Assembly (NCBI GenBank): GCA_024509875.1
Contig: JAMPIV010019878.1
Coordinates: 146,501-210,500, forward strand
Reading direction: 5' to 3'
From: Oreohelix idahoensis
Lineage: Eukaryota; Mollusca; Gastropoda; Stylommatophora; Oreohelicidae
DNA length: 64,000 nt
Numbering within the stretch: the first letter of the stretch is position 1; the number at the start of each line of letters is the position of its first letter. The position numbers were made by a program, and so were the translations under genes. This document shows positions 10,561 to 23,389 of the stretch, piece by piece. Below the pieces are notes generated by a model that had not been told where the DNA came from, made no database searches, and worked only from the letters and a program-made list of their open reading frames with translations.

Positions 10561-13500
10561 CAGAGCCGAATTAACGTAGTAGCAAAAGTAGCATATGCTA
10601 CGGGCCCCGCGCTTTTAGGGGCCCCGTGCCAATAAATATGCACATAATTTGTTTGTCATCTTCTAATACGAGCGTTAAACCAATGATCTTGTGATTTATG
10701 CCATCTTTAGCGCCTTTTCAATTAGTGTCACGAAATTGTGAGAGAAAGAGCATAAGAGGGTGACTTAGTGTGACTCTTCATTATTTTTATCTTAACTGTT
10801 TGCGGACGGAAGCCATTTAAGTGGCGTTGAAAATTTGGTCGCGTTTGGACGGAAGCCACTTTTTTGGCTCTATGCGAGTGCCCCTCTAATTTTGTTTCGT
10901 TCTTTGTGAAATGAATTTGCATTAACAATAAAAACTAGAATTTAGGAAACGGAAACTTCCTGTTTTAATTGAGGTATACGGCGTGCTCGCACTCTCTTTC
11001 GATCTTGATTAAAATTTCTTGATTTGTAAGGTTAGAAAACTCAAAAAATGAGAAGTAGACACAGAGATATTGGACGTAATTATGCTTCTGGAAGTGAAAA
11101 ACGTAAAAAGAAGGAAGAACATTAAAGAAGAGATCAACTTGTGATATCAAAAACACGTCAGCTGACAGAATATTTTGATGTTCATGGTTGGTGGTCTAAC
11201 CGCTGAAGCTGGAAGTACAGGAACAACTAGTACTAGTGCAGGCTGTGCAGCAGAAAACATACAGCAAAACCCAGCATACACTGAGTCTGAATGTGAAAGA
11301 ATAAGTGAAACGAAGAAGTACTCTAATGATATTGGTGACTGGCCGAACAATATAGATGACTGTGAGCGTGAATATTGGATATCCAAGGGAAGTGAAAAAT
11401 GTCAACATGTTGATAGTGCCTTCTCTTCATCCGTGCGATTGTATGACACTGAAAAGAAAACTCGATACTGTCAGAAGTCTTATTTTACACATATTCATAA
11501 ACTTACAAACAAACAACATGCAAGAAAATGGTTATGCTATTCAGAAAGTAAAGGGCGCCTATTCTGTTTCCCATGCAAGCTTATGAGTTCAAAATGTTCA
11601 TCAAAGTTTACTGTGGAAGGGTTTAATGACTGGAAAAATGCAAGCAATCTATTGCGTCGACATGAAGAAAGCTCCTCACATAGACAAGGTTTAATTTCAT
11701 TGTTGATGCGTAAAAACAAAGGTGAACGTGTCGATTCCCAACTCGTGAAACAAATGGACATTCAAGAAAAGTATTGGCACAAACCTCTAGAGCGAGTAAT
11801 TGAAGTTGTGAAGTTTGTAGCAGAACGAGGCCTTTCATTTCGTGGCATTGATGAAATTGTTGGGTCCCCTTATAACGGGAATTACTTAGGGTTGTTAGAA
11901 TTACTGGCCAAGTTTGACCCTTTTCTGGCAGAGCATATAAGTACTCATGCAAACAAAGGATTTGGACATACATCATATCTATCTAAAACAACGTGTGAGG
12001 AATTCATCAATCTGATTGGATCCAGCATACTGGATCACATTCTCTGTGAAGTGAAGAAATACAAGTATTATTCCGTTTCATTGGATTCTATTCCAGATAT
12101 ATCTAATGTGGACCAGCTGACTTTGACTCTGCGCTGTTTTGCCATCTGGACCAGTTGAAAGATTTGTGACATTTTTGGATATGGAAGGTCATAGTGCTGA
12201 ACAGCTTACTAAAAGTCTACTTAATTTTTTAAAGGCAAATGACATTGATATTAAAGACTGCCGTGGTCAAAGTTATGACAACGCCAGCAACATGAGTGGC
12301 AAGTTTATAGGATTACAAGCACGAATTAAAGAGATGAATAAGTTTGCGCATTACATTCCGTGTTTTGCACATTCACTAAATTTGGTTGGAAAATGTGCTG
12401 CTGAAGGTTGTCAAGAAGCAGTCATTTTCTTTGGATTTGTTGAAAGCCTGTACACCTTCTTATCTGCTTCTACCTACCGGTGGGGTCTCCTTTCTACTGC
12501 ATTATGTGCTGGCGGTACTCATAATAAGTCCCATTTGCCCTTTGTGAAAAGGCTGTCAGATACCAGGTGGTCCGCTCGGGCAGATGCAACAAAAGCACTT
12601 TTACACAGCTTTTCTGCAATATAACAAGTCTTGGATGATATTTCAGATAACAATGATCAGAAGGCAGAGTGTCGTCAACAGGCTCGTAGTCTACTTTCAA
12701 ATTTTGATGAAGTTATAAACAGGAATAATGATCATACTGTGGGATCAAGTATTACAGCGTTTTCAAATGACCAGTGCTTCTTTGCAATCTTCTGACCAAG
12801 ATATGAATACAGCTTGTGCACTCTATGAATCCCTGCGGGGGTATATTCAAGCTATGCGGTCTTCTTTTGCAGACATAGAGCAAAAGGCCAAGGATCTGAC
12901 TGAGTGTGAACATTATCAAGAACAAACTCGAAGAAAACACAAACGAAATCGAGAGTATGATGATTTCAGTAGTTCCAGCACACTTGATCCACTTGTTGAA
13001 TCTCAAACGCCTTCTCAGCAGTTTAAAAGCCGAACATTTCTTGTCCTTATTGATAGCTTGCTCTCTACCTTGTCAAAACGCCACAAAGCTTATTAAAAGT
13101 TGAATGATGTATTTGGATTCCTTCGTCAGTTACAGTCGTTTACACATGAAGAGGTGGTAATGAGATAATCGAATCTTATTAAATCATATCCGGAACATCT
13201 GGAAGAAAGTCTTTGTGAAGAACTTGTGCAGTTTACAGAACTGTTGAAAACGGATCTTGCTTCTTATATTGGCACTACTCTAGACCTTGTAGAGTTACAG
13301 TTTTACCGTTTGATAATTGACAATTCTTTGGAGTCTTGTTTTCCAAATGTAGAAATCGCCTTGCGCATCTATTTGTCACTAATGGTAACCAACTGCAGTG
13401 GAGAACGATCATTTTCAAAACTGAAACTTATTAAAAATGAACTAAGGAGCACCATGGGTCAAAAGAGATTGAACAATCTCACACTAATGAGCATTGAACA

Positions 13501-13744
13501 TCAACTTCTGCGTGAAATTGATACATCCTATATAATCAACAAATTTGCTTATGCTAAATGTAGAAACATTAATATTTAAACAATAATGTTGACTGTGTTG
13601 TTACTTTTGATAATGATAATTACTATGCAAATTAAAAATGTATGTGTTCAAATATATTTGTGTTGTTTTATTGGTTTTTTTTAAAATATAGGGCCCCTTT
13701 CTTAACATATGCTACTGGCCCCGTACTAGCTTAATCCGGCCCTG
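10561..13744 (+). mobile_element. hAT-family DNA transposon (TTF/ZMYM-like group)
   Basis: The ends are CAGAGCCGAATTAACGTAGTA on the left and the inverse of CAGGGCCGGATTAAGCTAGTA on the right, the CAGRGCCG form known for hAT elements. The 8-bp duplication TATATTGT lies at 10553-10560 and 13745-13752, as expected for hAT. The insertion lies in the right arm of P2. The element is 3184 bp and carries one transposase-like gene with several disruptions. Confidence 0.93.
11048..13579 (+). pseudogene. hAT transposase with TTF zinc finger and dimerisation domain
   Basis: The frame starts at ATG 11048 with a short Lys-rich segment and meets a stop at 11123. It then continues through a TTF-type zinc-finger region (KWLCYSESKGRLFCFPCKL, then NLLRRHEESSSHRQGL), a DUF4371-like segment ending SLDSIPDISNVDQLTLTLRC, the transposase core with CRGQSYDNASNMSGKF and CFAHSLNLVG, LSDTRWSARADA, and a C-terminal hAT dimerisation domain (SGERSFSKLKLIKNELRSTM). 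Frameshifts near 11170 and 12150 and stops near 12622, 13095 and 13165 break it, so it cannot make a full transposase. Related host proteins are annotated as zinc finger MYM-type protein 1-like. Confidence 0.88.
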
Positions 13745-13752
13745 TATATTGT

Positions 13753-15401
13753 ATGAAGAAACAATACACTACCAGCATAATACAACAATTAAAATACCTG
13801 CACACAAAATCACCAGACAAGACCAAAACCAATACCACCTACACCACACCGCTTTTACATTGTCTTACTCCAGCGCTACACCTCAACACATCCATGAGTC
13901 ATCACCGCCAGCCAAAATCAATACCCGCTCCCTTAAAAAAAAACCCTTAGTAACGTATTAACCCGCCATTATCGATTTTTAAAATCTTTTCCACCATTTT
14001 CGATTTTTTATCTTTTATATATATATATTGTATGTATATATGTATAAACAAACACACCAATATACAATACAACAACACAATTAAAATACCTACACACACA
14101 AAAAAGCACAACCGCCATCTACAACCAAGCGTCGTCACCCTCGCCAGCACAAATAGGCTCCACTCGCTTCAAAAAACCCCTTAGTAACCTATGCCGCCAT
14201 TGTCGATTTTTTTCTATCTTCACTCCCACCTCTCGATGCTGGACCTGATATAGTCAATTCTCTAACACTTCACTTCCATCTCTCGCTGCTAGCCCTAGTA
14301 CAGACAGGTCTCTAACACTTTACTCCCACCTATTGATGCTAGACCTGGTATACTCTCTAACACGTCACTCCCACCTCTTGATGCTGGCCCTGTTATAGTC
14401 ACGTCTCTAACACTTCACTCCCACCTCTAGATGCTGTCCCTGGTATAGGCAAGTCTCTAACACTTCACTCCTGAGTCATACACACAAAAATCCCCCCTAA
14501 CCCACAACCACCAGCTATACCCCAACATACGTCGTCAACCCCGCCAGCACAAAAAGGCTCCACTCGCTTCAAAAACCCCCATAGTAACCTACGCCGCCAT
14601 TATCGAATTTTTCTATCTTCACTCCCACCTCTCGATGCTGGACCTGGTATAGTCAAGTCTCTAACACTTCACGTCCACCTCTCGCTGCTGGTCCTAGTAT
14701 AGTCAGATCTCTAACACTTCACTCCCCCCTCTAGATGGTGGACCTAGTGTAATGACGTCTCTACCACTCCCACCTCTCGATGCTGGATCTAGTACAATCA
14801 AGTCTCTAACACTTCACTCCCACCTCTAGCTGGTAGACCTAGTATAGGCAACTCTCTAACACCTCACTCCCACATCTAGATGCTGTCCCTGGTATAGGCA
14901 AGTCTCTAACATTTCACTCCCACCTCTTCAAAAAATCCCCCTTAACCCACACCCGCCAGCTACACACCAACACACACATGCGTCGTCACCTCCGCCAGCA
15001 CAAAAAGGCTCCACTCGTTTAAAAAACCCCTTAGTAACCTACGCCGCCATTATCGATTTTTATAGTTTTCTCTTTAACCCAAGTATTCTTTTAATAGATT
15101 ATTAACTATATACTTCTATTTATAAACCTTTGTATCTATGTTGTAAAATTAATGTATGTATAACTGTTTGTATTAACAACACATAACACAACAACAAGCC
15201 CGACATTATCAAACCATGATAGGACAACAGGACGCAAGCTGATCGTCAGAGGAAGTCACCCCGGCTAAAATATATCGCTATATAAAAAGTCATGCGGCGC
15301 CTCCTGACGCGCCTCCTGCCGAATCGATCCAGAGTATTTCCTTATATAAAAGTCATGTTGCGCCTCCTGAATCCTACCTGTTTTGCGCATTGTATACTAC
15401 T
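13753..15401 (-). repeat. P2 right inverted repeat, outer part
   Basis: The complement of 4762 to about 6405, including both sets of 50-bp repeats. It ends with GCGCATTGTATACTACT and the duplication TACGTT at 15402-15407. Confidence 0.92.
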
Positions 15402-15440
15402 TACGTTGCCACCGGAAAGATGCACGTTCTCAGAAGTGTT
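15402..15440 (-). pseudogene. Continuation of the non-LTR frame interrupted by P2
   Basis: The first six bases are the TACGTT duplication. On the minus strand the next bases encode a short LRTCIFPVAT stretch that is the expected upstream neighbour of the YGCESWTI segment at 4750 (compare ACIFPVATYSCETW in the copy at 62200). Similarity stops near 15440. Confidence 0.75.
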
Positions 15441-15464
15441 ACTTAATTTGCTTTTATTATGCCA

Positions 15465-15620
15465 TAGGTTCACCAGAGACTCAGCTGAATGTTCCTGAGG
15501 CTGAAAGTGACTTAGACGTAGATACGGACATTCCACGAAAAGAAGAAATCATCACCGCTATCAAAGGGCAAAACAATGGAAAAGCGCCTGGTCAAGACAA
15601 TCTAAATGCTGTTTCCTAAT
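15465..15620 (+). pseudogene. Non-LTR reverse transcriptase, N-terminal fragment
   Basis: The frame reads IPRKEEIITAIKGQNNGKAP then GQDNLNAV before a stop. This is the conserved entry to the RT domain of endonuclease-type elements, where E..AI..L..GKAPG.D is the usual pattern. Only about 50 codons are recognisable. Confidence 0.65.
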
Positions 15621-15899
15621 GCAATTCTCCTTATTCATTCCCTTTGACTGTAAATCGTTCTCTAACTTCCACAACATATATATTATATATGATAGGAAAC
15701 TCTATACAGAGCGATGCAGAATGAGGCAATCTGATCATCAGAAGTGTTCCCCCAGGCGAACAAGTGTTTCTGACCTTTATTCTCATTTACACTCGGGGGG
15801 GGGGGGGGGGGAATGGAGAAGGGGGGAAGAAGACCTGGGTCATGACTCCCAAGTGTCTCCGCCTCCTGTTGTCTAATGTAGAAAATGAACCTACTCCAC
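15621..15899. other. Unassigned, with long G run
   Basis: No coding motif. A homopolymer of about 17 G lies near 15796-15812, a strong G-quadruplex candidate. A similar run exists at about 3558-3578. Confidence 0.5.
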
Positions 15900-18665
15900 C
15901 TTGGTTGCAGCTTTAATATCCACAATTTTTCCATCCGTATGCAATTGTGAAAGTAACCCTTATGTTGAAAACAAATTATTGTGCAACAGCAGACCACGAA
16001 TAGGGACATACACTGGCTCACCTGCGCAAAGCCAGCGAGGCTTGAAGCCACTGCGTGCTAGCAACTGTAATCTACTTGTGCCCGACACCTCATATAACAT
16101 ACGCTACGTCACCAATACAACGAAAAACTCAATGTATTGCGGACTTCGAAACATTTTCCACTTTCCGGATGTTTCCTGCAATGCAGGTGGGGATAGAGTT
16201 TACTGTGCCGAGTTCCATTGCCCATTGCGGTTGTTCCACAGCTATCATGATGCCTTTTCTGCAGTTTCACTAAGCCTCTTCAGTGCCCTTGTTCTCGACT
16301 CGTCCAGCCCCAGTAGTTTCAATAAGTCATTCACTGATGCAGCCACGAGCCCTCTTGCACCCACCTCAACAGCCAGTGAACCCTCCGTGTCTCAGATCCG
16401 CGGCTAGATCACTATACTTGTCCGCTTTGAACAAATGTTGCTCTTTCAGTCTGGATTCAAATGGTACGGTCAGTTTAATCAATATAACCTGGTGCGTTGA
16501 TGAAGAATGCAGCACTATATCCGGCTGTCTTCGAGATTTCCTGATACTCTCTGTATACTCCCCTCGTCCTTGTAGGTCTACCGCCATCTCCCAGTCATTC
16601 ACACAGTCAAGGAGAGATTTTACACTGCTACCTGATTTACAAGGTTTGGGGTGTGCTGACTTTCCTGCTCTCACAAAGTATGTGTTTCCGATGTTCGGAG
16701 TGGCATTGCTATTCGCCTTCATTCTTGCCAGATCTATTGTCGCAGCCAGCTCATTTAGTACTTTTTTGTGGCGCCATGTGTATTGCCCTTGCCCTAATGA
16801 CACGTTGCAAGCTGAGAGCACGTGTTCAAGTGGCTGCCTCTCATGGCACAGGAAACACTGCTCATCATCCGACTTTCTCCATCTCACAAGGTTTGTGGCC
16901 AAAAGCAGGAGGTCGTACATTGATCTAATAATGAAGCTGAGCCTAAGAGGTGCCATATGCCATTCATCATTCCATGTCAAGGACCTTGCAGGTCACTTTC
17001 CCATGTAGTCCATTCGCCTTGTTGGGCTTGCTGCACCGCTTTTTTGCAACCTCTTATCATTCTCAGCTCCTCGTTTCTCCTGAACTACCATGTCTCTATG
17101 CTCCATGCTTGATGCCTTGGACCACAAGCGGATGTCTCCATGACCAATTCACCGTCTTTTCGTTTGTGTGTATCCAATTGTCTCCCTTAGTTTGAGCGAC
17201 TCTTGGGCAGCATCAACAGCTTCTTCAACTCTCCACTTCCTTCCCGTTTTCAGTGTGGGCTGAATGGACTTAACCACGTCATCTGCTGACTCACGTAGCA
17301 TCATTACAAGCCTTGCCTTTCTAACTTTGAACTCTTCAACAACTTACTTGAAAGGAAGCAGAAGTTTTGACCCTGGCAAAGGGGCGACCGACCCCAACCA
17401 GGCGCGTCCACTGGTGGCGGATAGTGGAACGACCTCCAGATATGGTGTGTCAGCTGCGAATTAAGTCAGTATTGCTGGACGAATAAGCAGTCGCGACCAA
17501 ACGGCGATGTCCTCCCAGCAGGACGGGGAGGGGTAACAGGTGGCACTGATACCCCCACTGAAATCCGCCATATGTCCTATGACGGGTGCATCAAGCGAGT
17601 AAGAGCCGCTATAAGCTCTAGCCACGGGGAAGGTAAACCTCGGTAAACAAACCAACCTGCTGCCTTGTAGCTACCACCGGGAGATGGAAAGGCTATGGGA
17701 GACAACTCTGAACAACAAACACAACCCGGCCTGGCGAAGACGGAGTGTGTTAGCCACGGCGCAGACACCGGGAAAATTAGGCTTTTAATGAACATAAGAA
17801 AGCTGAAATCCAAAGGAGCTGGCACCAGAAGACCAGCAGTCTCAACATGGAAAAGGACTCGAGCAAGCTGTGGAATCTGACAAGAGTACTAAATGAAGAA
17901 ACAACAACCAGCTACTGCAAGACTGTCATCAAGGAAAACGAAAAATACCACACAGGAAAGATGGCAGCAAACATCCTGGCAGATTTCTACAAGGAAGAAA
18001 GCACACATCACTTCCACTTGCACGTATCCAAGAAGTACGTAAGGAAGTAAAAGAAAAACTGAAGCACCAAAACCCAGATACCTGCATGAAGTCATCCCTT
18101 ACTTTGAGAGAACTAAATGCTGCCATAACAAAACTAAAGAACATGAAAGCTCCAGGAAAAGATGGTATCACAAATGATATGATCAAGAACCTTGGACAGA
18201 CCCCAGAACACATTCTCCAGAACTGTCCAACCCACGATGAACCGCGACGTGCGACCTGGCCAAGGGGTGCTGAGCTCCAGCAGAAGCTATGGGGCTGCCG
18301 CGCCAACTTGGTAAAGACTGTGGACTTCATCCTGGCGACAGGCCTTCAGATTTAGCATGACTACAAACTGAACGCAGAAGAAGAAGAAGTTTTGACTTCT
18401 TGCAGTACAGTGCTACGGCTGACAGACCTGGTGATACCACTAGCCATTTCCTCATGAACCTGTTGACCTTCTGCTCCAGAGCTTCCACTGTACTTGTGCT
18501 TATTTCATATATAAGCAGTGGCTACAGCAACTTAGGTATCAACTTGCACTGGAGGCACCACAGTTTGAATTTGCCTAGGAGTCTGCTTTGGTCTATGATC
18601 TGTAGCCTTCTCTCTGCCATTTCTATTGACTGTTGCACTGCCTTAGAGTCTTTTAATGAGGCATC
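15900..18665 (-). pseudogene. R2-like non-LTR element with restriction-like endonuclease, 3' part
   Basis: The minus strand carries the post-RT half of an R2/NeSL-type protein in pieces. From upstream it reads FTASLKD-like [14 protein letters not shown] and LLGKFKLWCLQ (18660-18520), a VNRFMRKWL segment, FKVRKARLVMMLRES (about 17300), a Cys-His cluster CFLCHERQPLEHVLSAC with YTWRHKKVL, then the endonuclease region with VDLQGRG, QPDIVLHSSS and VILIKLTVPFE (16400-16560). The CCHC and PD-type motifs place it with elements that use a restriction-like endonuclease. It is split by another non-LTR insertion (17372-18384) and contains several frameshifts. The RT catalytic core is absent, cut off by a TA tract at 18666. 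Confidence 0.82.
17372..18384 (+). mobile_element. Internally deleted non-LTR element with 12-bp duplication
   Basis: The flanks AGAAGTTTTGAC at 17360-17371 and 18385-18396 are identical, and the right end carries a GAAGAAGAA tail, the hallmarks of target-primed reverse transcription. The 5' 300 bases are GC-rich UTR (GGGGCGACCGACCCC). Coding fragments follow: KLWNLTRVLNEETTTSYCK and TGKMAANILADFY, then LRELNAAITKLKNMKAPGKD, the start of the RT domain. At about 18195 the frame jumps directly to the C-terminal segment (PEHILQNCPTHDE, WGCRANLVKTVDFILATGL). The whole RT catalytic core is missing although both ends are present, so it moved, or was deleted later, as a short form. Confidence 0.85.
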
Positions 18666-19630
<965 letters not shown>

Positions 19631-20335
19631 TCATAGTTAATGATCGATGATCGCATTTATTTTGTGTGTGGTGAGTGTACAACATGGTGCAGGGCGATCT
19701 CTCTCCAACTCCCCTTTAACATAGTCGCTATGCCCCATGATGCGCACTCAACATTACCCCCTCGTCCCGCGAGCGTTTACCTCGGGTGGACGCTAAATAG
19801 AATATTAAGTAAACACCAATTAATCCCGATTAAAACCGATTAATTTCAATTAATATCGATTAATTGCGATCACACCCAATCCATTTCGATTAAATAATTG
19901 AAAGTGCAAATAAAATGTCACTAAAAGTTATGTGATAAAATAAATACACTAATTATTGTTTATAAAGATTGTCTCACTTTCCTGAAAGAATTCACTGTGT
20001 CAATATGTATAGTAACACATAGTTTATATGCGCGTGAGTCTGTATGTTTTCACTGTGAATGCGATAGAACCTCTGTACATGCTGTACAGTATAGTAAATG
20101 TCAACACTCTGAGTAATGTCACTATTCCAGTTCATTTATGTTATATCCATAGGAACCATGGAATATTAGGTCAGCTATTTCAATGTCCACTGCTGTATAG
20201 TAACTAGTCAGCGTGAATAGTCATAATACTTTTATATTTGTAATTAATATGACAATCTGTTCATCTTCTAAAAATTTTTGAATGACTGTCCATGATCTGA
20301 CATTCTATTCGGATACATAGTTTCAGTAATTTTCA
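19631..20335. other. 3' untranslated region of the LTR element
   Basis: Between the RNase H end and the LTR, with no coding motif. A pyrimidine-rich stretch at about 19696-19720 is purine-rich on the coding strand and could be a polypurine tract, which would put the true LTR start there and imply the other LTR is truncated. This is uncertain. Confidence 0.45.
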
Positions 20336-21978
20336 TTAGACCATCTCGACAGCAGATCCGCTAACCAATTATCAGATCCACGAATTGGTTGGATGTCGAA
20401 ATGAAATTCCTGCAGCAACAAGAACCATCGGTGTAATCTTGGATTGTTGTATGTCTTTGTTTTTCAGTGCTGTTAGCGGCAAGTGATCGGTCTGTAATAT
20501 AAACGTCCGGCCGATCAGGTACTTAGAAAGCTTGGAGATAGACCACACAATTGCAATCAACTCTCTCTCTCTCTAGCTGCGTAGCATTGTTCTGCTGGTA
20601 GAAGCTTTCTGCTGATATAGACACAAGGATGAAGCTTGTCGTCCCAAAGTTGCTTCAAACAGCCACCTTTACCTGTCCCCGAATCGTCCGTTCTGAGAAA
20701 AAAGATTTTTCGAGCATCAGGAATGGACAGAATAGGATGCTTTGAAAATGCAAATTTTATCAAGTTCAAAGAGCGATCAGCATTATGTGACCACTGAATT
20801 TTTAATGGTGATCCATTACACGTCAAGGCAGACAATGGTGCAGATAGGGAAGCAAAGTTAGGTATAAATTTGTGATAGTAGTTGATTAAACCTAATAAAC
20901 TTCTCACTTCTTTTTTTGATGACGGGATTTTGATATCCAGGATGCGTTTAACTGTTTTTTCATCTGGACATAACTTATTTTGACTAATACGATGTCCCAA
21001 AAAAGATATCTCCCGAAACCCGATTTGAACCTTTGATGGACGTACTGTCAAACCATGTGATCGTAAGAGATGTAATAATGAGGTTAAGCCTTGAACATGT
21101 TCGTTCCACGATGAGTGAAATAAACAAATATCATCGATGTAAGTAATGATGTCTTGTCTGTTGCCTAGTAAGAGGCGCATCATGCGTACGAATGTCGCAG
21201 GTGCATTGACTAGACCAAAGCACATACAATTCCACTGAAATAAACCAAGTGGTGTCGTAAAGGCTGTCAATGGCTTTGATTCTTCTGATAATGGGATTTG
21301 CCAGTATCCCTTTGATAAGTCTAATTTGCTAAAATATGTTGCCTGCGATAGCTGAGGCAAAAGATCTTCTAAGATTGGCATTGGTTCCCCGTCAGTAACT
21401 GTTATACTGTTCAATTTTCTAACGTCAATGCAAATTCTTAATGATGTATCTTGTTTCTTAACTAATACCATGGGAAAAGCATATGGTGACGAAGAGGGTT
21501 CTATTATACCCATGTTGAGCATTTCCTTAATTTCTCTCTCTACATGCTCTTTATAGTGAATAGGAATTGGATATGGCCGTAATTTAATTGGTTTATGGTC
21601 GGTTATGATGATGTTATGTGTGATCAAATTAGTACGACCAGGTAATTCTGTCAATACATCATGAAAAGATCTAAGAATGTTTTTGACTTGTTCTTGTGCA
21701 GAAAGATGAAGCGATTGTGAAATGGAAACATTTTTCCAAGATTCAACTGATTTTAGTGAAGGTAAAGTAAACTTCAAAGGAATAGATGAAACAGTGTCCT
21801 CTGCATGGACTACTGCAAAAGATGAAGAAATAGTCTCATCGTCAATAGTGTTATAAATGACCTGTAATTCAGGAGGGCGTTGAGTATATGCCTTTAACAC
21901 ATTTACATGATATGTTTTGCATTTTCCCTTGATGTTTATAGCATAATCAACATCAGTTATTTTTGTGTTTATTGTGTA
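20336..21978 (-). pseudogene. Reverse transcriptase and RNase H of the LTR element
   Basis: The RT frame (21900-20557, with coding potential from 21978) contains PYPIPIHYKEHVEREI, KLDLSKGYWQIPL, FGLVNAPATFVRMM, the catalytic YIDDICLF, FLGHRIS and LGLINYYHKFIP, a full Ty3/Gypsy RT order. RNase H begins around FFLRTDDSGTGKGGCL. At 20557-20576 an (AG)n run shifts the frame; the domain continues as IVWSISKLSKYLIGRTF and LQTDHLPLTALKN, and a degenerate DNWLADLLSRW follows to about 20340. A stop at 21979-21981 separates the RT frame from the integrase. The protein copies element RNA into DNA in a cytoplasmic particle. This copy is broken at two or more points. Confidence 0.9.
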
Positions 21979-23389
21979 TGGCTATTGCCAAGAAATTAGT
22001 AGTTTATTTTCCTTGGTAGGAAGCAGTAAAAGAACCTCATCACCTGGTGAAAATTTCCTTAGCTTTCGAGATTGGTTGTGAAGCAACCTCGATCTCTGGG
22101 TGGCATTTTGAATTGATTGTACTGCAACCTTACAAGCATCCAACAGACGTTGTCTGAGATCAATAATAAACTCGTAACTACTGCGAGTTTCCTCGTTTTT
22201 GGTAGCGCCAAGTAGTAAATCTTTTAATATGTGTACATGACCTCTTGGATTGGCTCTATAGACAAGTTCAAACGGAGATAATCCTGTACTCTCGTGTGGT
22301 ACTTCTCTAAAACCGAAGAGAACTGCCGGTAACAGTTTGTCCCAATCACGAGGATTTGACTCTGTAACCTTCCCTAACATTCTTTTCAAAGTCCCATTGT
22401 AGCGCTCACACACCCCATTTGAGCACGGTCTGTATGGACTAGTAAAAGCATGTTTAATACCCAACATATCTTCAATCTGTTTCATTAACTGTGACATAAA
22501 TTGAGTCCCCCTGTCAGACAAGATTATCTCAGGTAATCCTATTCTCGAAAATATTAAAAATAATGCCTTTGCCACTGAAATAGTAGTAATTTCTTTCAAT
22601 GGTATGGCCTCAGGCCATCTTGTACAAAGATCAATGCATGTCAAAATACACTGATGTTTTCGTTCTGACATGATTATTGGACCGATGATGTCAATGGCAA
22701 CTTTCTGAAAAGTGCGTGTTGGTACATCTGTTATTTGAAAGGGTGCCATATGATCCTTACCCTTACAAGATACTTTTTGGCATGTCGGACATGAACGACA
22801 ATATAGTCTGACGTCTTTATTTACGCCAGGCCAATAAAAACATAAAGTAACTCTGCTTAAGGTGCGCTTAACACCCATTTGACCTGCCATAGTGATATCA
22901 TGACTGGTTTTTAAAACCAAAGGTCTAAAAATTCTAGGTACTACAATTTGTGTATATGTATTTGTACCTTTATTGAAACATCTAGTCAAAACAGAGTTTT
23001 TCAATGTTAAACAAGATGTCGATTGTTTTGTAGGTATGACTTAAACCTGAATGAGCTAAATTAAATAAACGTCTCAAAGATTCATCTTCTTTTTGTTTTG
23101 TCACAAACAATTCTGGAGTAATATCATGTACATGTCGTAAAGATGCGTCTTCCGTTGCTACTGATGGTGACTCAGCTTTTAAATCAGCTGCATGTTGAGC
23201 CCTAGTGACTACAGCATTAGCAATGAGTGGGTGGAATTTAACCCATTCTTCAGTTTCACCCGGAGAACATTCTTTTACTCCAGGGATATTTCCAATTATT
23301 AAATCTGTAATTGGATTTTTAAAACACATGTTGTCACCAGACCAGTATAAAAAGGTGTGTCTATTTCTACCTTTGCCAGTGGGAACCAT
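21979..23389 (-). pseudogene. Integrase of the LTR element, located upstream of RT
   Basis: From right to left: a linker, then the HHCC zinc finger (residues around SHDITMAGQMGVKR and CRSCPTCQKV), then the catalytic core with KVAIDIIGPI (first Asp), ILSDRGTQFM (second Asp) and CSNGVCERYNGTL (Glu), and a GPY/F-like module ending at LLISWQ. A frameshift near 22990 separates the linker frame (22982-23389) from the main frame (21982-23004). A stop at 21979-21981 lies inside the GPY/F module before the RT frame. The enzyme inserts the cDNA into the genome. Its position between protease and RT defines the unusual domain order. Confidence 0.9.

Larger units (their letters stand above)
4762..15401. 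mobile_element. P2: internally deleted, non-autonomous Polinton/Maverick
   Basis: The termini read AGTAGTATACAATGCGC at both ends in inverted orientation and are flanked by the 6-bp direct repeat TACGTT. Inverted repeats span about 2.03 kb (4762-6795 against 10171-15401, the latter interrupted by a hAT). Without the hAT and its duplicated 8 bp, the element is about 7.45 kb. No polymerase, integrase, ATPase or capsid gene is present. What remains of the gene set is the 3' end of a protease gene (about 9418-9500) and one intact ORF (9623-10093), both also represented at the right end of P1. The outermost 200 bp closely resemble P1 (TGACTTTTATATAAG, ATACTCCGGATCGATTC, GACTTCCTCTGACGATCAGC), so the same integrase could plausibly act on both. 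Confidence 0.93.

Noticed and set aside
15292..15498. Protein starting MRRLLTRLLPNRS
   Set aside because: It is a translation of the P2 terminal repeat and also occurs inverted at 4871; not a gene.
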